Positions 10,273 to 22,119 of a stretch of 64,000 nt of DNA are shown here, piece after piece. This stretch comes from Panicum virgatum (Eukaryota > Streptophyta > Magnoliopsida > Poales > Poaceae): assembly GCF_016808335.1 (NCBI RefSeq), contig NC_053140.1, positions 27,398,086-27,462,085 on the forward strand. The letters are read 5' to 3'. The notes beneath the pieces were generated by a model. That model was not told where the DNA came from and ran no database searches. It saw only the letters and a list, made by a program, of their open reading frames with translations. Position 1 is the stretch's first letter. Each line of letters starts with the position of its first letter. Both the position numbers and the translations under genes were made by a program.

Positions 10273-11303
10273 AACGTTTTTTTTTCGAGATTTACGGGTA
10301 CCATGATTGATTGTCCTAAATCCTAATCTAATGTCCCCTCTGGTATATGAACCACTGCCCACTGCGTCGCGCGCGTGCTTTATGGCCGGCCGGCGGCCGC
10401 CGCCGCGTGCGCTCGGGCACCGGGCGCTGGCCCGGCAGCTAGGCACGCCGCAGACCGGGGTGGATCGCATGTTCGCCGCCGTGCGCCGCGCGCGTCGCGT
10501 CGGGAATGTTTGGCGCCGGGCGAAAGGAGGCCACCTCGCGCCGTCTCCTCGTGCGCGGGGGTAACTGTAGCGAGCTACCGCGGGGGACGGCTTTCTTCTG
10601 CTGATCCGACCGAAAGGATGCGCCCCATGGGCATCAAAGCCTCGTGCCCCGCTGATATCTCCGGGAATCTTTCGCTTTTCCGGCGCCGTTCGGAGCGGGG
10701 CGGCGTTTCCCGGCTCGTACTGATCGACGGGAATGCTTTGGCGCGGCGAAAACGACTCCTCGTGTGATACGTACGCAGCACCTACTGCTTGGTAGATAGC
10801 GCGGCCGCGCCCGTGTAGAAAGGAGCTCAAGTGGGGTGGGGGTGGCTTACTGCGCTTCAGTGCTTCACGCTCACTGGCGCTGCTACAGGATAATAATGAG
10901 CTCTCGGGGCCTCTGATAGCGAAATGAAATGTGTCAAAGGTTCAAGAACAAGAAGCAACCTGTGTTTGGTTCAGTTGCGGAGTTTATGCCGTTATAGACG
11001 GTTACACCAACTGCTCGGGAAGAAGATACTACATAGTACACGGTTGTTGCTTTTTTCCCCCTGCAGTGTGAAAGAAAGGGGATGAGCTTTGCAGAATTGT
11101 AGTACTGTAAAGCCATTCGCCGAAGCTGGAGGAAAAAAAGGAAGGGGGGCAGCAAGCTTAGATGCTTTAGGCCTTTAAGCAGGCTTCTGACACAAGAAGA
11201 ATCGGTTTTGGAGCGCCACGATCCACAGCTCATGAACCATGCGTGACCAGGGCCCAGAATAATTTGATCAAGATACGTGCGTGCTTTTTGAGTAAGGGAG
11301 GCT
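10273..11303. other. GC-rich then mixed noncoding segment
   Basis: Bases 10367-10800 are strongly GC- and CpG-rich and keep frames open on both strands by composition alone. The rest, up to the junction with the DUF632 exon at 11304, is of mixed composition. I see no supported gene, repeat or terminator. It may be part of a promoter or captured genic fragment. Confidence 0.35.
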
Positions 11304-13314
11304 TCTTTCCATGTACTTTTGATGCCAGTCCTCAAACTGTGCCCTCTTTCGGCTCAGATCCCTGCGAGTTTCATCACATCTCCTCCTTAGGTTTACTTCC
11401 TCCTCCTGAAGGTGCACGATGTTGCTTATGACTTCAGCAAAGGTTTTGATGGCAGTTTTTGCAAGCTCAATTGGAAGCCTTTCGAGTTCATCATGCCAGG
11501 CATGCAGCAGGTTCTTGATAGGTGGATCTACCAGCCTTGGAGGGGATGAGACCTTCTCCTTTATGTTGCTCTCGATAGGGATGAGATTAAGCTTCAGCCA
11601 TGCATTGAGTGCTCTGATGTACGCTTTCTGATTGTCCATCAATTTCTCAAACTGCATGTGCCACTCCTTAACAATGTCCCGTAGCTCGCAAGTCTGGTTG
11701 TAATGCAAGTCAGTTCTCTCTCTTGGAACAGGAGGAATCTCGAAACCTCTGATACCTGAAATGATCATGAACTGATTTCTGTGATGACGGTGCATAGCAC
11801 TCCACATTTTGGCCATTCTGCAATAGGTAAATATGGGGAAATGGTAAGAAAAAAGTTCCAAACGTTGCAAGTAGTCTAGAACAGCAACCAATTATAGAGC
11901 ACACTTTGTCTCAATAAGATTAATCTTTACAAAAGATGCAGAGCCATTTTATTGTTTACTGTGGCCATAACAAGGATCATAAATTTACTAGTTTGTGATC
12001 ATCTGCTGGTTAAAAGCATAATACTAAAGTCTAAAGAGAAGCATCTGCTTTTTTATAGGATTACAAATTTTCTATCCGCAGACACCAATAATACACATAA
12101 ATATGGAATACAAACTTTCTGGGTAAGCAGAAATTTTTATCATACCATACAAACCAAAGAAATCAAATGGATGACTAGTATGCTTGAAATATTCAAACAC
12201 TTAATAGAAAGAAAACCCTGTTGAGTAGTGACCAATTTGCACATGACAAACATAAAAACAGTCAGAGTTCAAAATATGACTGGCTATCTATCCCACCACT
12301 TGCTGCAAAAGAATACTCACCCATCAACAAGCTCCACTAACTTTGGGAATAGCTGTCTATCCCGAAGCCGATTTATTTCTGAAACCGTTGAATCCATGGA
12401 CTGCATATCTACGATGTACCTTGTGTGTAAGTGGCTAACAGCAGCTTTTGTCTTCTCCAGGGTTTCAAGTTTAACACCCCGTTTCTTTTGCTTCTGCAAT
12501 AGAGTCACCTTCTGATAATTGATTTTCATAAGTTCCCCAGCCTAATTTGACATATCCAGAAATGGCAAAGCAGAAAACACAGGGTCGTTATTAATTGAAG
12601 AAACAATAATACTAATAAGCATTGAAAATGAGCCATAGCTAAACAAAAAGCCTAAACTTTGTATTAGCTAGTTTGATTTACACTCTGCTTAACTTGCCAG
12701 ATGACTTCTCACTTGGTATGTACCCTTTTAGCAATAGGATTTCAAGTAATTGCAATTTAAATAATAATTGCCAGCAACCCAGCAATCACTAGCTCATTTT
12801 CTTGGGAAATCACAGACTGTGATGCCTTGTTAGCAATACTTGAATAATTCAAAATATGAGTTGCAACAAGTATATTACAGTAACAGCTAGTTTATGTTAC
12901 AGAAGTTCAAGGTTTGGCTAATAGTAGGGATGTAACTGCACAGGTGTTTTCATTATTGGCGACCATTGACTAGATAAATATTTTAAATTATGAGAGTGAA
13001 ATGAATAAATCCAAAACAAATAAAAGTGCTCCAACGTACTGTATTTACATGTAAAACAAAAGAGGCCAGACACATACAATTCCGAAAGCAATAGCACCAG
13101 AACTCATCTTCACAAATTATTTGCACATATATTACCTTCACTTCATCATACAGTTTTTTCTCCCAAGCAAGCATTCTATCTAGAACCGCAGCATGAGTAT
13201 CAAATCTATCATCGATCTCGAAATTATCATTCAGGTCATCATGGTCGGGTAAATTCTTGAAGGAGCGGTTCCATGTGATAACATGCATAATTTTTGTAGA
13301 GTGGTCAATATGAC
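11304..13314 (-). pseudogene. DUF632-domain gene, copy A, exons 5' of the insertion
   Basis: Three exons are visible on the minus strand with good splice signals: 13136-13314 (donor GTAATA), 12321-12541 (acceptor TAATTAG, donor GTGAGT) and the start of the last exon from 11817 (acceptor TTGCAG). They encode the plant DUF632 region: LDRMLAWEKKLYDEVK, then a Lys-rich stretch with SMDSTVSEINRLRD, then MAKMWSAMHRHHRNQ, QKAYIRALNAWLKLNL and a C-terminal coiled-coil-like segment with RRRCDETRRDLSRKR. DUF630/DUF632 proteins such as Arabidopsis NRG2 and rice REL2 act in nitrate signalling and leaf development. The last exon breaks at 11304 and reads into about 12 foreign codons. Upstream exons are not present; a copia element begins at 13470 in the next intron. 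Confidence 0.85.
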
Positions 13315-13469
13315 CTGAAAACATCAAGAAAAAAATTTTAGGACAGCGCAAAATCAACATGACATTGTACATGCATTAGAAAGAAAGTTAAATGGCAATT
13401 CATAACAAGAAAACTAAAGCTCAGTTAAAAATGGAGGGCAACAAAGGGGGGAAAGGAAGCTACATGTAC

Positions 13470-13572
13470 TGTAGGAGAGAATAATGAATGTATTCCTCCA
13501 AACCCTAGAAAGGTGGGATATATAGTTCCTATACATGGGCCTCTATACAATGGGCTCACATATACACCAACA
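13470..13572 (-). repeat. Copia 3' LTR, copy A (103 bp)
   Basis: The minus-strand sequence begins TGTTGGTGTATATGTGAGCC and ends CTCTCCTACA. It corresponds to the LTR at 57906-58008 in copy B. The LTR is very short for a copia element. The 5 bases to the left (TGTAC, 13465-13469) are the target-site sequence duplicated at the other end of the intact copy. Confidence 0.92.
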
Positions 13573-14169
13573 CCCTCCCGCAGTCTGAACTATCGGCACA
13601 GCGGTGTTCAAGACTGGACAACAAGAAAGCCAACACCCCCTCGTAGTCTGAACTACCGTCGCAGCGGTGTTCAAGATTGGACAAGAAGAAAGTACAAAGG
13701 GCAAATACACCCCCCCACAGCCACAACTAGCTACCTGCTACGTTGAGGCTGGAGCGAAACCCCGAGAAGGTCGAGGAAGGTAGTCCCTTGGTGAAGATAT
13801 CGGCAAACTGTGAGGTAGTCGGGACATGGAGTACCCGAACATCGCCGACGGCGACTCTGTCGCGCACGAAGTGCAAGTCGATCTCCACGTGCTTCGTCCG
13901 CTGATGCTGAACGGGGTTCATAGAGGTACACGGCGCTGACGTTGTCGCAGTAGACGAGCGGGCTCTTGGCGAGCGGGCTGTGGAGCTCCGCCAAGAGCTG
14001 TCGGAGCCAGGACGCCTCCGCCACGCCGTTAGCGACAGCCCGGTACTTCGCCTCAGCACTGGAGCGGGAGAACCGGCTGCCGCTTGGACGACCAGGAGGC
14101 CAGGTTGCTGCCCAGGAAGACGGCGTAGCCGGAAGTAGAGCAGCGAGTGTCCGGGCAGCCAGCCCAATC

Positions 14170-14177
14170 AGTGTCGG
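14170..14177. repeat. hAT target-site duplication, left
   Basis: AGTGTCGG is repeated at 17682-17689 and is present once at the empty site in copy B (58609-58616). An 8-bp duplication is the hAT hallmark. Confidence 0.95.
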
Positions 14178-17100
14178 CAGGGGCGTCCTTGGGCCCGTGC
14201 GGGCTGTGCGACCGCACAGGGCCCCCAAATTTGAAGGGCCCCCAAAATATTAAGTACATCTTAGTATATAGTAGTATAGGAGACTTCAATTCCATGAGTT
14301 TGCAGCCCATTTTGTAAAAAACAAGGCCCAAATTGATGGAAGCTGAACCGATCGGAAGCCTTCCAATTCTCTGGGCGCACGCACGACGGGAAACCTAACT
14401 GACGCTTCGGCTTCCTCCATTCCTCGCCTGTCGCCATCGCCATTGCGCTCGCAGCAGGCATCGCCCCTGCCGGCCGGCAGCCCATCGCCCCATCGGCCAT
14501 TGCCCTTAGCCCCTGCATGTGCGCTGCGTCCAACTCCAAAGCAAGCAGGCAAGCAGCATCGCGGCCGGCGGCGTCAGTGACACTGATGGGTGAGTACTGA
14601 GTAGGATTCGTCTCTCGTGTCAGGGCCCAAACCACCCAACGCCCATCTGCATTCAAATAATCAAATTCCGTTTCCAATTCCCTTGCAGGTCACAAGTTTG
14701 TTTCATCGTTGCTTGCAGTTGCATTTGCAATTGGCTGCACCTGCAGAGGCACTCGGCGGAAGGCCAGCCCAAGAGTAAGATTTAATTCCGTATTATTTTC
14801 TTCTTTCCTCGTTTAATTATGTTGATGTCTTGATGATTAAAATACATCGATTAATTTTGTTCTTTCCATTGCAAATGCAAGTCATGTCGTCGGCAAAACA
14901 ACATAGGAAATATGATTCCGGCTATCAAAAGCGTAAAAAGAAACAAAGAATAGATGAACTAATTGAATCTCAGAAAGGGGCAATGGAAAGGTTTATTAGG
15001 AAAGAACCACAAGTTTCTCACCCCGGTAATCAGGGGCAGGGCAGTACACAAAATACTAGTGTTCCCAATGCCAATGAACCAAATGATGGTGAGACACAGG
15101 TAGAAAATACTATTCCTACGGATGAGATAGAGATAGAAAATATTGAGGAAGTTCCCAATAATGGTGATAACATGGATGGCACTAGCACTGATGTTAACTT
15201 GGAATTGGATAGTTCTTCTCATGATGCCAATGTGGATACTTCTTTTTCGCCAGACATATTTGATCCAAGGTATTGGGATTCCCTTGATCCTAGGCAGGTT
15301 GATATTTTAGCAAAAAAAGGTCCTAAAAGAGATTTATCCATTAAGAAAGGTCCCAAGGATAGATATTCTAGGAGGTGGTCGGCACGATCCTATATTAGAA
15401 TCCTACCAAATGGGGAGAAGTGCAATAGAGATTGGCTTGTGTATTCCAAAGAACTAGATAGAGTTTTTTGCTTCAGCTGTAAATTGTTTACAAATGGGCA
15501 TCGGAAAGGTTAGTTAGCAAATGATGGGTTTAATGATTGGACACATCTTTATGAAAGAATTACAGAGCATGAAACAAGTTCTGATCATGTTTTGACTATG
15601 ACTACTTGGTATGATCTACGTAATAACTTGGAAAAGGGTAAAGGTATTGATAAAGTTGCTCAACGACAACTTGAGAAAAAAAAGAGCACTGGAGAAAAGT
15701 TCTCTTCAGAATAGTGGCCATTGTAAAATTTCTAGCCAAGCATAGTCTAGCATTTCGTGGCCATAATAGCAAACTGTATGATGATAGCAATGGGAATTTC
15801 TTGGGTTTGATTGAAATGTTGGCTGAATTTGATCCAGTTATTCAAGAGCATGTTCGTCGTATTACAAACGAAGAAACTCATGTCCATTATCTGGGACCTA
15901 GAATTCAGAATGAGTTGATACACCTGCTTGCTTCTGCTATTAAGTCTGAAACTATTGAGAAAATAAAGAATGCAAAGTATTTCTCTGTCCTTCTTGATTG
16001 TACCCCTGATGCAAGCCACCAAGAACAAATGTCTTTGATTATAAGATATGTGGATTTATCTTCAAATGATGTTAAAATTGAAGAATCATTTATGGGATTT
16101 TTAGATGTAAATGATACAACTGGGCAAGGCCTTTTTGATGTCCTAGTAAGTGAATTAAAGAATCTTGGTCTTGATATAGATGATGTGAGAGGACAAGGCT
16201 ATGATAATGGGTCAAATATGAAAGGAAAAAATCAAGGAGTACAAAAGAAACTCTTGGATGTAAATCCTAGAGCTTTCTATTCTGCTTGTGGTTGCCATAG
16301 CCTTAATTTAACACTTTGTGATATGGCCAAGGCTTGTGCTAAAGACTTCTTTGGAATAATCCAACGCATCTACACAACTTTTGCTAAGTCAACTAAGAAA
16401 TGGCAGATTTTGAAAGATAACATATCAGGATTGACTCTCAAGTCGGTGTCAGCTACACGTTGGGAGAGTCGCATTGAAAGTGTTAAAGCTATTAGATTTC
16501 AATGCGCAGACATTCGAGAGGCTCTACTTCAGGTAATTGATATTTTCTATATTGATAATGATGTAATCCCTTTGGCTAACACATATTATTAATACATATT
16601 TTCTTTATTCCAATTTCAGGTATCCGATATTGATAATGATCCTGGATCAAGTAGCGAGGCTAAAGGTTTGGCAAATAATGAACTTGGAGAGTTTGAATTT
16701 ATAGTGGCAATAGTCATTTGGTATGAAGTATTGTATGCTGTTAATTTAGTGAGCAAACATTTGCAAGCAAAGGATATGCTTATCGATATTGCTATTGAGA
16801 AAGTGGAAGGGTTGATTTCTTTCTTCAAAAACTACAGGGAAACTGGTTTCTTGGAGGCACTAGAGACAGCCAAAGGAATTGCGCTTGAGATGGATATTGG
16901 AACAACATTTCGTAAGAAACGAGTAATTAAAAAGAAAAAGACAATTTGATGAGACCTCCGATGACACAAATTTGGCCACACAGTCTGCCGAAGAATCATT
17001 TAGAATCAGCTATTTCATTCCCATTGTTGATCAGGCTATTGCCTCACTTACAAGAAGATTTGAACAGTATCAAAGTTATCAGAAAAATTTTGGTTTCTTA

Positions 17101-17681
17101 TTTACTTCTGAAGCATTGAAATCATTGGATGCTAAGAGCTTGAAATCATCTTGTCAGAATCTTGAAGCTATCCTTACAAAAGATGGAAAATCCGATATTG
17201 CTGCTAGTGAACTATACGTGGAGTTGAAGTTCCTTCAAGATTTCATTCCTAAAGATGATATGGGGCCAGTTGAAATTTTGAAATTTTTGAAGCGACATGA
17301 TTGCTTTCCAAATGCAAGCATTGCATATAGAATTATGTTGACTATTCATGTGACTGTTGCATCAGCGGAACGAAGCTTTTGAAAATTGAAGCTATTAAAG
17401 TCCTACTTGCGCTCTACAATGACACAGGAAAGGCTCAACGATTTGGCTATGATAGCACTTGAAAGTGACATGCTGGAGAAGATTGATTATGAGCGCATCG
17501 TTGAAGATTTTATTTCAAAGAATGCCCAAAGAATAAAGTTCTTCAAGTGAACAATAGGTACGACAATTTTTGAAATATCCCATTACTATGCTACTTGTTA
17601 CTATTATTTGATTTTACTAGGCCACTAGGGCCTCATCTTAGCATTTCGCACTGGGCCCCTGATTTAGCCGGGACGCCCCTG
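14178..17681 (+). mobile_element. hAT transposon of the TTF-finger/DUF4371 type
   Basis: The 3504-bp element starts CAGGGGCGTCC and ends in its complement GGACGCCCCTG. It is flanked by AGTGTCGG on both sides. Copy B has the uninterrupted target, so insertion happened after the duplication, or on one of two haplotypes. It sits inside the RNase H region of the copia element. Its transposase gene is on the plus strand and is interrupted by stops, so movement would have needed a transposase from elsewhere or predates the lesions. Confidence 0.95.
14884..17550 (+). pseudogene. hAT transposase with TTF-type zinc finger, DUF4371 and hAT dimerisation domains
   Basis: The likely start is ATG 14884 (MSSAKQHRKYDSGYQ), which opens the Lys-rich N-terminus usual in this family. 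Next come an acidic linker and the TTF zinc-finger region (WSARSYIRILPNGEKC, VFCFSCKLF). The DUF4371 catalytic part begins near 15714 and includes FSVLLDCTPDASHQEQMS, GQGYDNGSNMKG and SATRWESRIESVKAI. A short intron (16532-16619, ends TTTCAG) is followed by more of the catalytic region. The C-terminus has the hAT dimerisation block with TIHVTVASAERSF. In-frame stops at 15514, about 15711 and 17380, and a frame change near 16946, make it a pseudogene. The enzyme cuts and pastes the element through its terminal repeats. Confidence 0.9.
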
Positions 17682-17689
17682 AGTGTCGG
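17682..17689. repeat. hAT target-site duplication, right
   Basis: AGTGTCGG is identical to 14170-14177 and directly follows the element end CGCCCCTG. Confidence 0.95.
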
Positions 17690-20600
17690 TGTAGACCACC
17701 AGCTCAGAGGTGAGAGAGCAGTGAAGAACCAAGCTGAAGCCAATGGTGCCATGGACATAGCGGAGGAGACGCTTCAGTGCAGCAAGGTGAGACTCCCGAG
17801 GATCATGCATGTGAGGACATACCTGCTGAACGGCATAGGTGAGATCCGGCCGGGTGAAGGTCAGGTACTGCAAGGCACCGGCAAGACTCCGGTAGGCAAT
17901 AGGATCAGCCACGAGATCACCCAGATCAGCAGACAGCTTCGCCTGAGTATCGACAGGCGTGGAGCATGGCTTGTAATCAGTCATCCCAGCCCGCTCAAGA
18001 GTGTCAAGTGCATACTGCCGCTGGTGAAAGAACAGGCCAGACTGGCGAGTCTCAATAGTAACGACCAAGAAGTGGTGGAGCTGACAAAGATCCTTCATAG
18101 CAAACTCCTGCTGCAGAGAGGAGATGACGCGCTCAAGTAACTGTTGACTGGAGGCAGTGAGCACAATATCATCAACATAGAGCAGTAGGTAGGCAGTCTC
18201 ATCCCCACGGCGGTAGATGAACAGAGAAGTGTCAGCCTTGGCCTCGGTGAATCCCAAAGTCAGCAAGAACGTGGCGAACCGAGAATACCAAGCCCGAGGA
18301 GCCTGCTTTAGACCATAGAGGAACTTGTTGAGCCGGCAGACCATATCAAGATGACTCGAGTCCACAAATCCCGCTGGCTGAGAGCAGTACACTGTCTCTG
18401 ACAGAGTGCCGTGAAGAAAGGCATTCTTCACATCTAGCTGGTGCATAGGCCAGGAGCGAGAGAGTGCGAGCGAGAGGACTGTGCGCACCGCAGCGGGCTT
18501 CACCACTGGACTGAAGGTCTCATCATAGTCCACACCGGGCCGCTGGGTGAAACCCCGGAGAATCCAACGAGCCTTGTAGCGCTCCAATGTGCCATCAGCC
18601 TGACGCTTGTGCGTCCAGATCCACTTGCCGGTAACCACATTGCAACCAGACAGACGCGGCACGAGGTCCCACGTCTGGTTGGCAAGGAGAGCCGCGTACT
18701 CCTCTTCCATCGCGCGACGCCAGTGAGGATCCGCCAGGGCGTCGCGGACAGAGGAGGGTACCGGAGAGACCCGCGGCTCGCCCTCTGTGGCGGAGAGAGT
18801 TGCGGCCTGAGACGCCATCCGCTGAGTCACCATGAGATGGATATGCCGAGGATCCTGATGGATGACTGATGGGTGGTACACCGCCGGCTCGACTCGAGAG
18901 CGAGTCGGCAGAGGCGGCGGCGGCGACGGCTCCGGTGTAGAAGGCGGCAGCGACGGCTCCGGTGTAGGCGCCGCAGGAGCCTCTGGAGCCGGAGGCGGTG
19001 CCGGTGTCGGCGCCGAACGACGCCGGTACACCTGCACCGACTGAGCGTACCGCGGCGGTGCCGGAGTCGGAGCCGAATGACGCCGGTACACCTGCACCGG
19101 CTAAGCGTACCGCGCAGGTGCAGGGGAAGGCATCGGGGACGCATGTGGCGCAGCAGGAGACACCGGGTCCGCGCGCGACATGACCGGAGGTCTGGGGACC
19201 GCGCGTGGTGCGACCGCGGGCACCGGGGCCACGCGTGGCACAGCAGGGCTCACCGGAAGTGGCGCCGGTGTGTCGGGAAAACCTGCAGGGAAAGGACAGA
19301 TAGGAAAAGGTGGCTGAATCACCGGGTCAATCGGAAACAGAGACTCCAGCTCGGGGTTAGGAGAAGGTGTGGAGGTGGAGTAGGGGAAATCCGACTCGTT
19401 AAACACAACGTGTCGGGAGATCAGGACGCGGCGAGAGGTGAGGTCAAAGCATCGGTACCCCTTATGGTCAGGGGAGTAACCAAGGAGCACACACCGAGTC
19501 GAGCGGGGCGCCAGCTTGTGAGGAGCAGTGGCGGAGCTGTTAGGATAACACGCACACCCGAAGACCCGAAGGTGGTCGTAGCGAGGAGGGGTACCGAAGA
19601 GAGCGTGGTGTGGAGTGGGAGCAGGAGAAGCAGTGGACGGAAGGCGGTTAAGCAAGTAGGTGGCAGTGTGGAGGCTCTCAGCCCAGAAGCGCGGGGGCAG
19701 AGAGGCCTGAATCAGAAGGGTGCGCACGACGTCGTTCGTCGTTCGAATCATCCGCTCAGCCTTGCCGTTCTGGGGAGAGGTATACGGACAAGACATACGC
19801 AGCTGAACACCCCGAGAGGAAGAAAGAACGGGAGGTGGAGTTGTCGAACTTACGCCCGTTGTCACACTGGACGGCCTTAATGGTGAGGCCGAACTGAGTG
19901 GACACCCAGGCGAAGAAGTGGAGGAGGGTGGGAAAGGTCTCAGACTTGGCGCGCAAAGAAAAAGTCCAAGAGTAGTGCGAGAAATCATCGACCACCACCA
20001 GATAGTACTTATAGCCAGAAAGGCTGAGAACAAGAGAGGTCCACAGGTCACAGGGAACAACATCAAAGGCATGTGCAGCATGCGAAGAAGAAAAAAAGAA
20101 CCGAACATGACGACCGAGCTAGCACGCATGGAAGAGGGGCTCAGCAGGAGGCCTAGTACCAGGAACATCGGTACTACGACTGAGCTGAGCCAGAACGTCG
20201 CGACCAGGGCGACCAAGACGGCGATGCCAGGTGGTGGAAGACGGCGTCGCGGCAAAAACGGCAGACCAAGACGGCCAGGGCGAAGAAGAAGGCGAGAGTG
20301 GTGCAGCGGAAGAAGGAAGCCGAAGGGTGTAAAGGAGCCCCGTGCTGTCACACCGGAGTAGCGGATGCCAGGAGGCCGAATCCTTTACAGTGAGGCTAGA
20401 AGAATCAAACTCGATGGAATAAGAATTGTCAGCTGTAAACTGACGAATGGAAAGAAGGTTATGAACCATCTGAGAAGCAACAAGAACATTGGGAAGACGA
20501 AAAAAACCAGGAGCAGAACCCACGACGGTGACAGGAAGACGGTCACCAACCATGATGGAAGAAGGACAAGAGGGGTGTGGGGGTCGGACAGAAGAGAGGA

Positions 20601-20793
20601 TAACGGCATGTGGGGTGGTGTGGATGGAGGCACCCGAGTCGGCGATCCACTCGGTGCTGACCGACGGCATCAGCCCCATGGCGCTGAAGAACTGCGCCAG
20701 TGCGGCCTGGTCCCACCCCCCAGGCCAGGTCGGCTGCTGGCTGGGTGGAGCGGGCGGGGTCCAGAACGGCGCAAACAGGGGAGCAGCAGCGGC
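17690..20793. repeat. Segmental duplication copy A, part 3
   Basis: This matches 58617-61719 with scattered substitutions and one 1-bp indel in a C run near 20720. The match ends abruptly after GCAGCAGCGGC, where copy A joins hAT-like sequence and copy B continues through the copia element. Confidence 0.96.
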
Positions 20794-20871
20794 AAATACG
20801 TACTTTAGGCTAAAAAAATTGCCATTTAAAAATTTTGAATGCCCAGACCCCAAGCCCTGGGCCCGCCCCTG
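20794..20871. mobile_element. Short terminal fragment of another hAT element
   Basis: Read on the minus strand from 20871 the sequence begins CAGGGGCGGGCCCAGGGC, a hAT-type terminus similar to the end of the hAT at 14178. Only about 78 bp remain. It directly abuts the truncated copia element, so it marks the deletion point. Confidence 0.6.
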
Positions 20872-22119
20872 CCCATAGGCCATAGGTGAACCAGTTTTCT
20901 CTTATCATCTTCCATTAAGTAATGTCAACAACACTCAAGGACTTCTTTGGTACAATAGCAGTGTATATATTATAGATCCTTGTGGATAATCATAGTTCAT
21001 TGCATAGCGGTTTATATCTATTTAACATAGACCTTGTTTGTTTCCGATTATAAGCCGATTTGGATGGAAATAAGCTACAATCCAACCCAAATGCCTCACT
21101 TATTTTTCGATTATCTGAACCGCTTCTTACTCGGAAATCCTAGATACAACGTGAAAACCGATTCTGACCAACGCGTCACAAAACTCGTGCACGGGGAGAA
21201 GCGAGCAATTTTCCCCCTCATTGCCCCTCTCTCTCCGATACCCCTCCTCCCCCAACCCGTGCGCTGCCACCCTTCTACTGCGCCACCGCCCCTCTACCAC
21301 TCGGGCTCCGGCGTGCCTCCTCCCTACTGGAATCGTGCCCTCCTCCCCTGCGTTGCCGCCACTGTCCTTTGCTGCCCGCCCTCCACTACTGCTACCGCAC
21401 CACCGCTCGCCCTCCCCTACCGACAGCGCTGGAGCTCCACGACAAGGTAGAGGCGGTAAGCCGGCGTGGGACCTCGAGGCGGGGCGGAGGCGGTCGGCCC
21501 TGAAGGTCAGCCACGAGTGGTGGAGCACTGGAGCGTGAAGATTGAAGAAGATATAGGATCAGAGAGTAGGAATAGAGTAGGAAGAGAAGAAATATGTTTC
21601 AATAAGATTAGTAGGAAAAAAAGTAGGAGAGTATGTTTAACTTTAAAATATATTTGATATTATTGTAATATAATTATCTAGTTAAGATACATAAGCGTAA
21701 GAGGGCAAGTTTTCTTCAAGTGCCCAAATTACATTCTAGATTTTCTTTTGATTTCCCTATCTCCTAATCGCACAAAGCCCTATAGAAAATAAGCGGACGA
21801 TTGAATTTGTTTTCAGTCAGGACGCAGGCATGTTTTCTCCAAGTGCTTAATTTTTTGGCTCCTTAAGCAAGCAGCCACAAGCAGATATAGCCGCCAAGCC
21901 TCGACGACGACGTAGCGCGAGCGACTGAAAAGTTGCCGCCCAAGAGAAAACAAGAAAAAGAAAGAAAAAAAAGAGAAAATCCTTAAAAGACCTAATTGGG
22001 GGGCGATTTTAGCTTTACCATTGGGCCACGTCTACATTAATTACCAACCGTCCGATTCGCCAGCCGTCGCCGCGACCTCCGTCCCCCCGGCCTCCATCCT
22101 TCCCCTTCCTCCTCCAGCT
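20872..22119. other. Mostly noncoding stretch, mixed composition
   Basis: Bases 20880-21040 are AT-rich. Bases 21190-21530 are C-rich with Pro/Ser-rich open frames that look compositional. Bases 21540-22010 are AT-rich again. A possible MITE-like start lies at 21033 (TTGTTTGTTTCCG) but I found no convincing partner. No gene is supported. Confidence 0.35.

Larger units (their letters stand above)
2593..11303. other. 8.7 kb block inserted into the DUF632 exon of copy A
   Basis: Alignment with copy B (55737/55742) shows that this block replaces 4 bp (CCCG) of the last DUF632 exon. I see no target-site duplication; both junctions are next to a GGCT motif. The block contains AT-rich and GC-rich sequence, a degraded gypsy element on the minus strand and two Tourist-like MITEs. 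The lack of a duplication and the loss of 4 bp fit filler DNA or end-joining better than a single transposition. Confidence 0.85.
11304..14177. repeat. Segmental duplication copy A, part 2
   Basis: This stretch matches 55742-58616 almost perfectly. It holds the DUF632 exons, the copia 3' LTR and the last part of the copia coding region. Notable differences are two extra bases in copy A in the middle DUF632 exon and single-base changes in the copia part. Confidence 0.97.
13573..20793 (-). pseudogene. Truncated copia polyprotein, copy A, split by a hAT element
   Basis: Copia remains occupy 13573-14177 and 17690-20793 on the minus strand. In coding order they give protease (STEWIADSGASIH, 20119-20720), the pre-integrase region (TTWHRRLGRPG), integrase core (MVVDDFSHYSWTFS and IKAVQCDNGRKFD, then TSPQNGKAERMIRTTNDV), reverse transcriptase (WIWTHKRQADGT, QLDVKNAFLHGTL, YLLLYVDDIVLTAS) and RNase H ([14 protein letters not shown] and HVEIDLHFVRD). 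Lesions shared with copy B are a frameshift inside integrase, a TAG between integrase and reverse transcriptase, and two frameshifts in RNase H. Everything upstream of protease, with the 5' LTR, is missing because the copy ends at 20793. Confidence 0.92.

Noticed and set aside
10225..10830. A 201-codon minus-strand frame in a CpG-rich island.
   Set aside because: A competing plus-strand frame is equally open and no homology is recognisable.
18862..19880. Long plus-strand Arg-rich and Gly-rich open frames opposite copia reverse transcriptase and linker (also 59759-60276).
   Set aside because: They are antisense shadows of the GC-rich copia coding strand, which has clear protein motifs on the minus strand.
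21034..21538. Pro/Ser-rich frames on both strands.
   Set aside because: Low-complexity C-rich DNA with no start context, splice pattern or motif.
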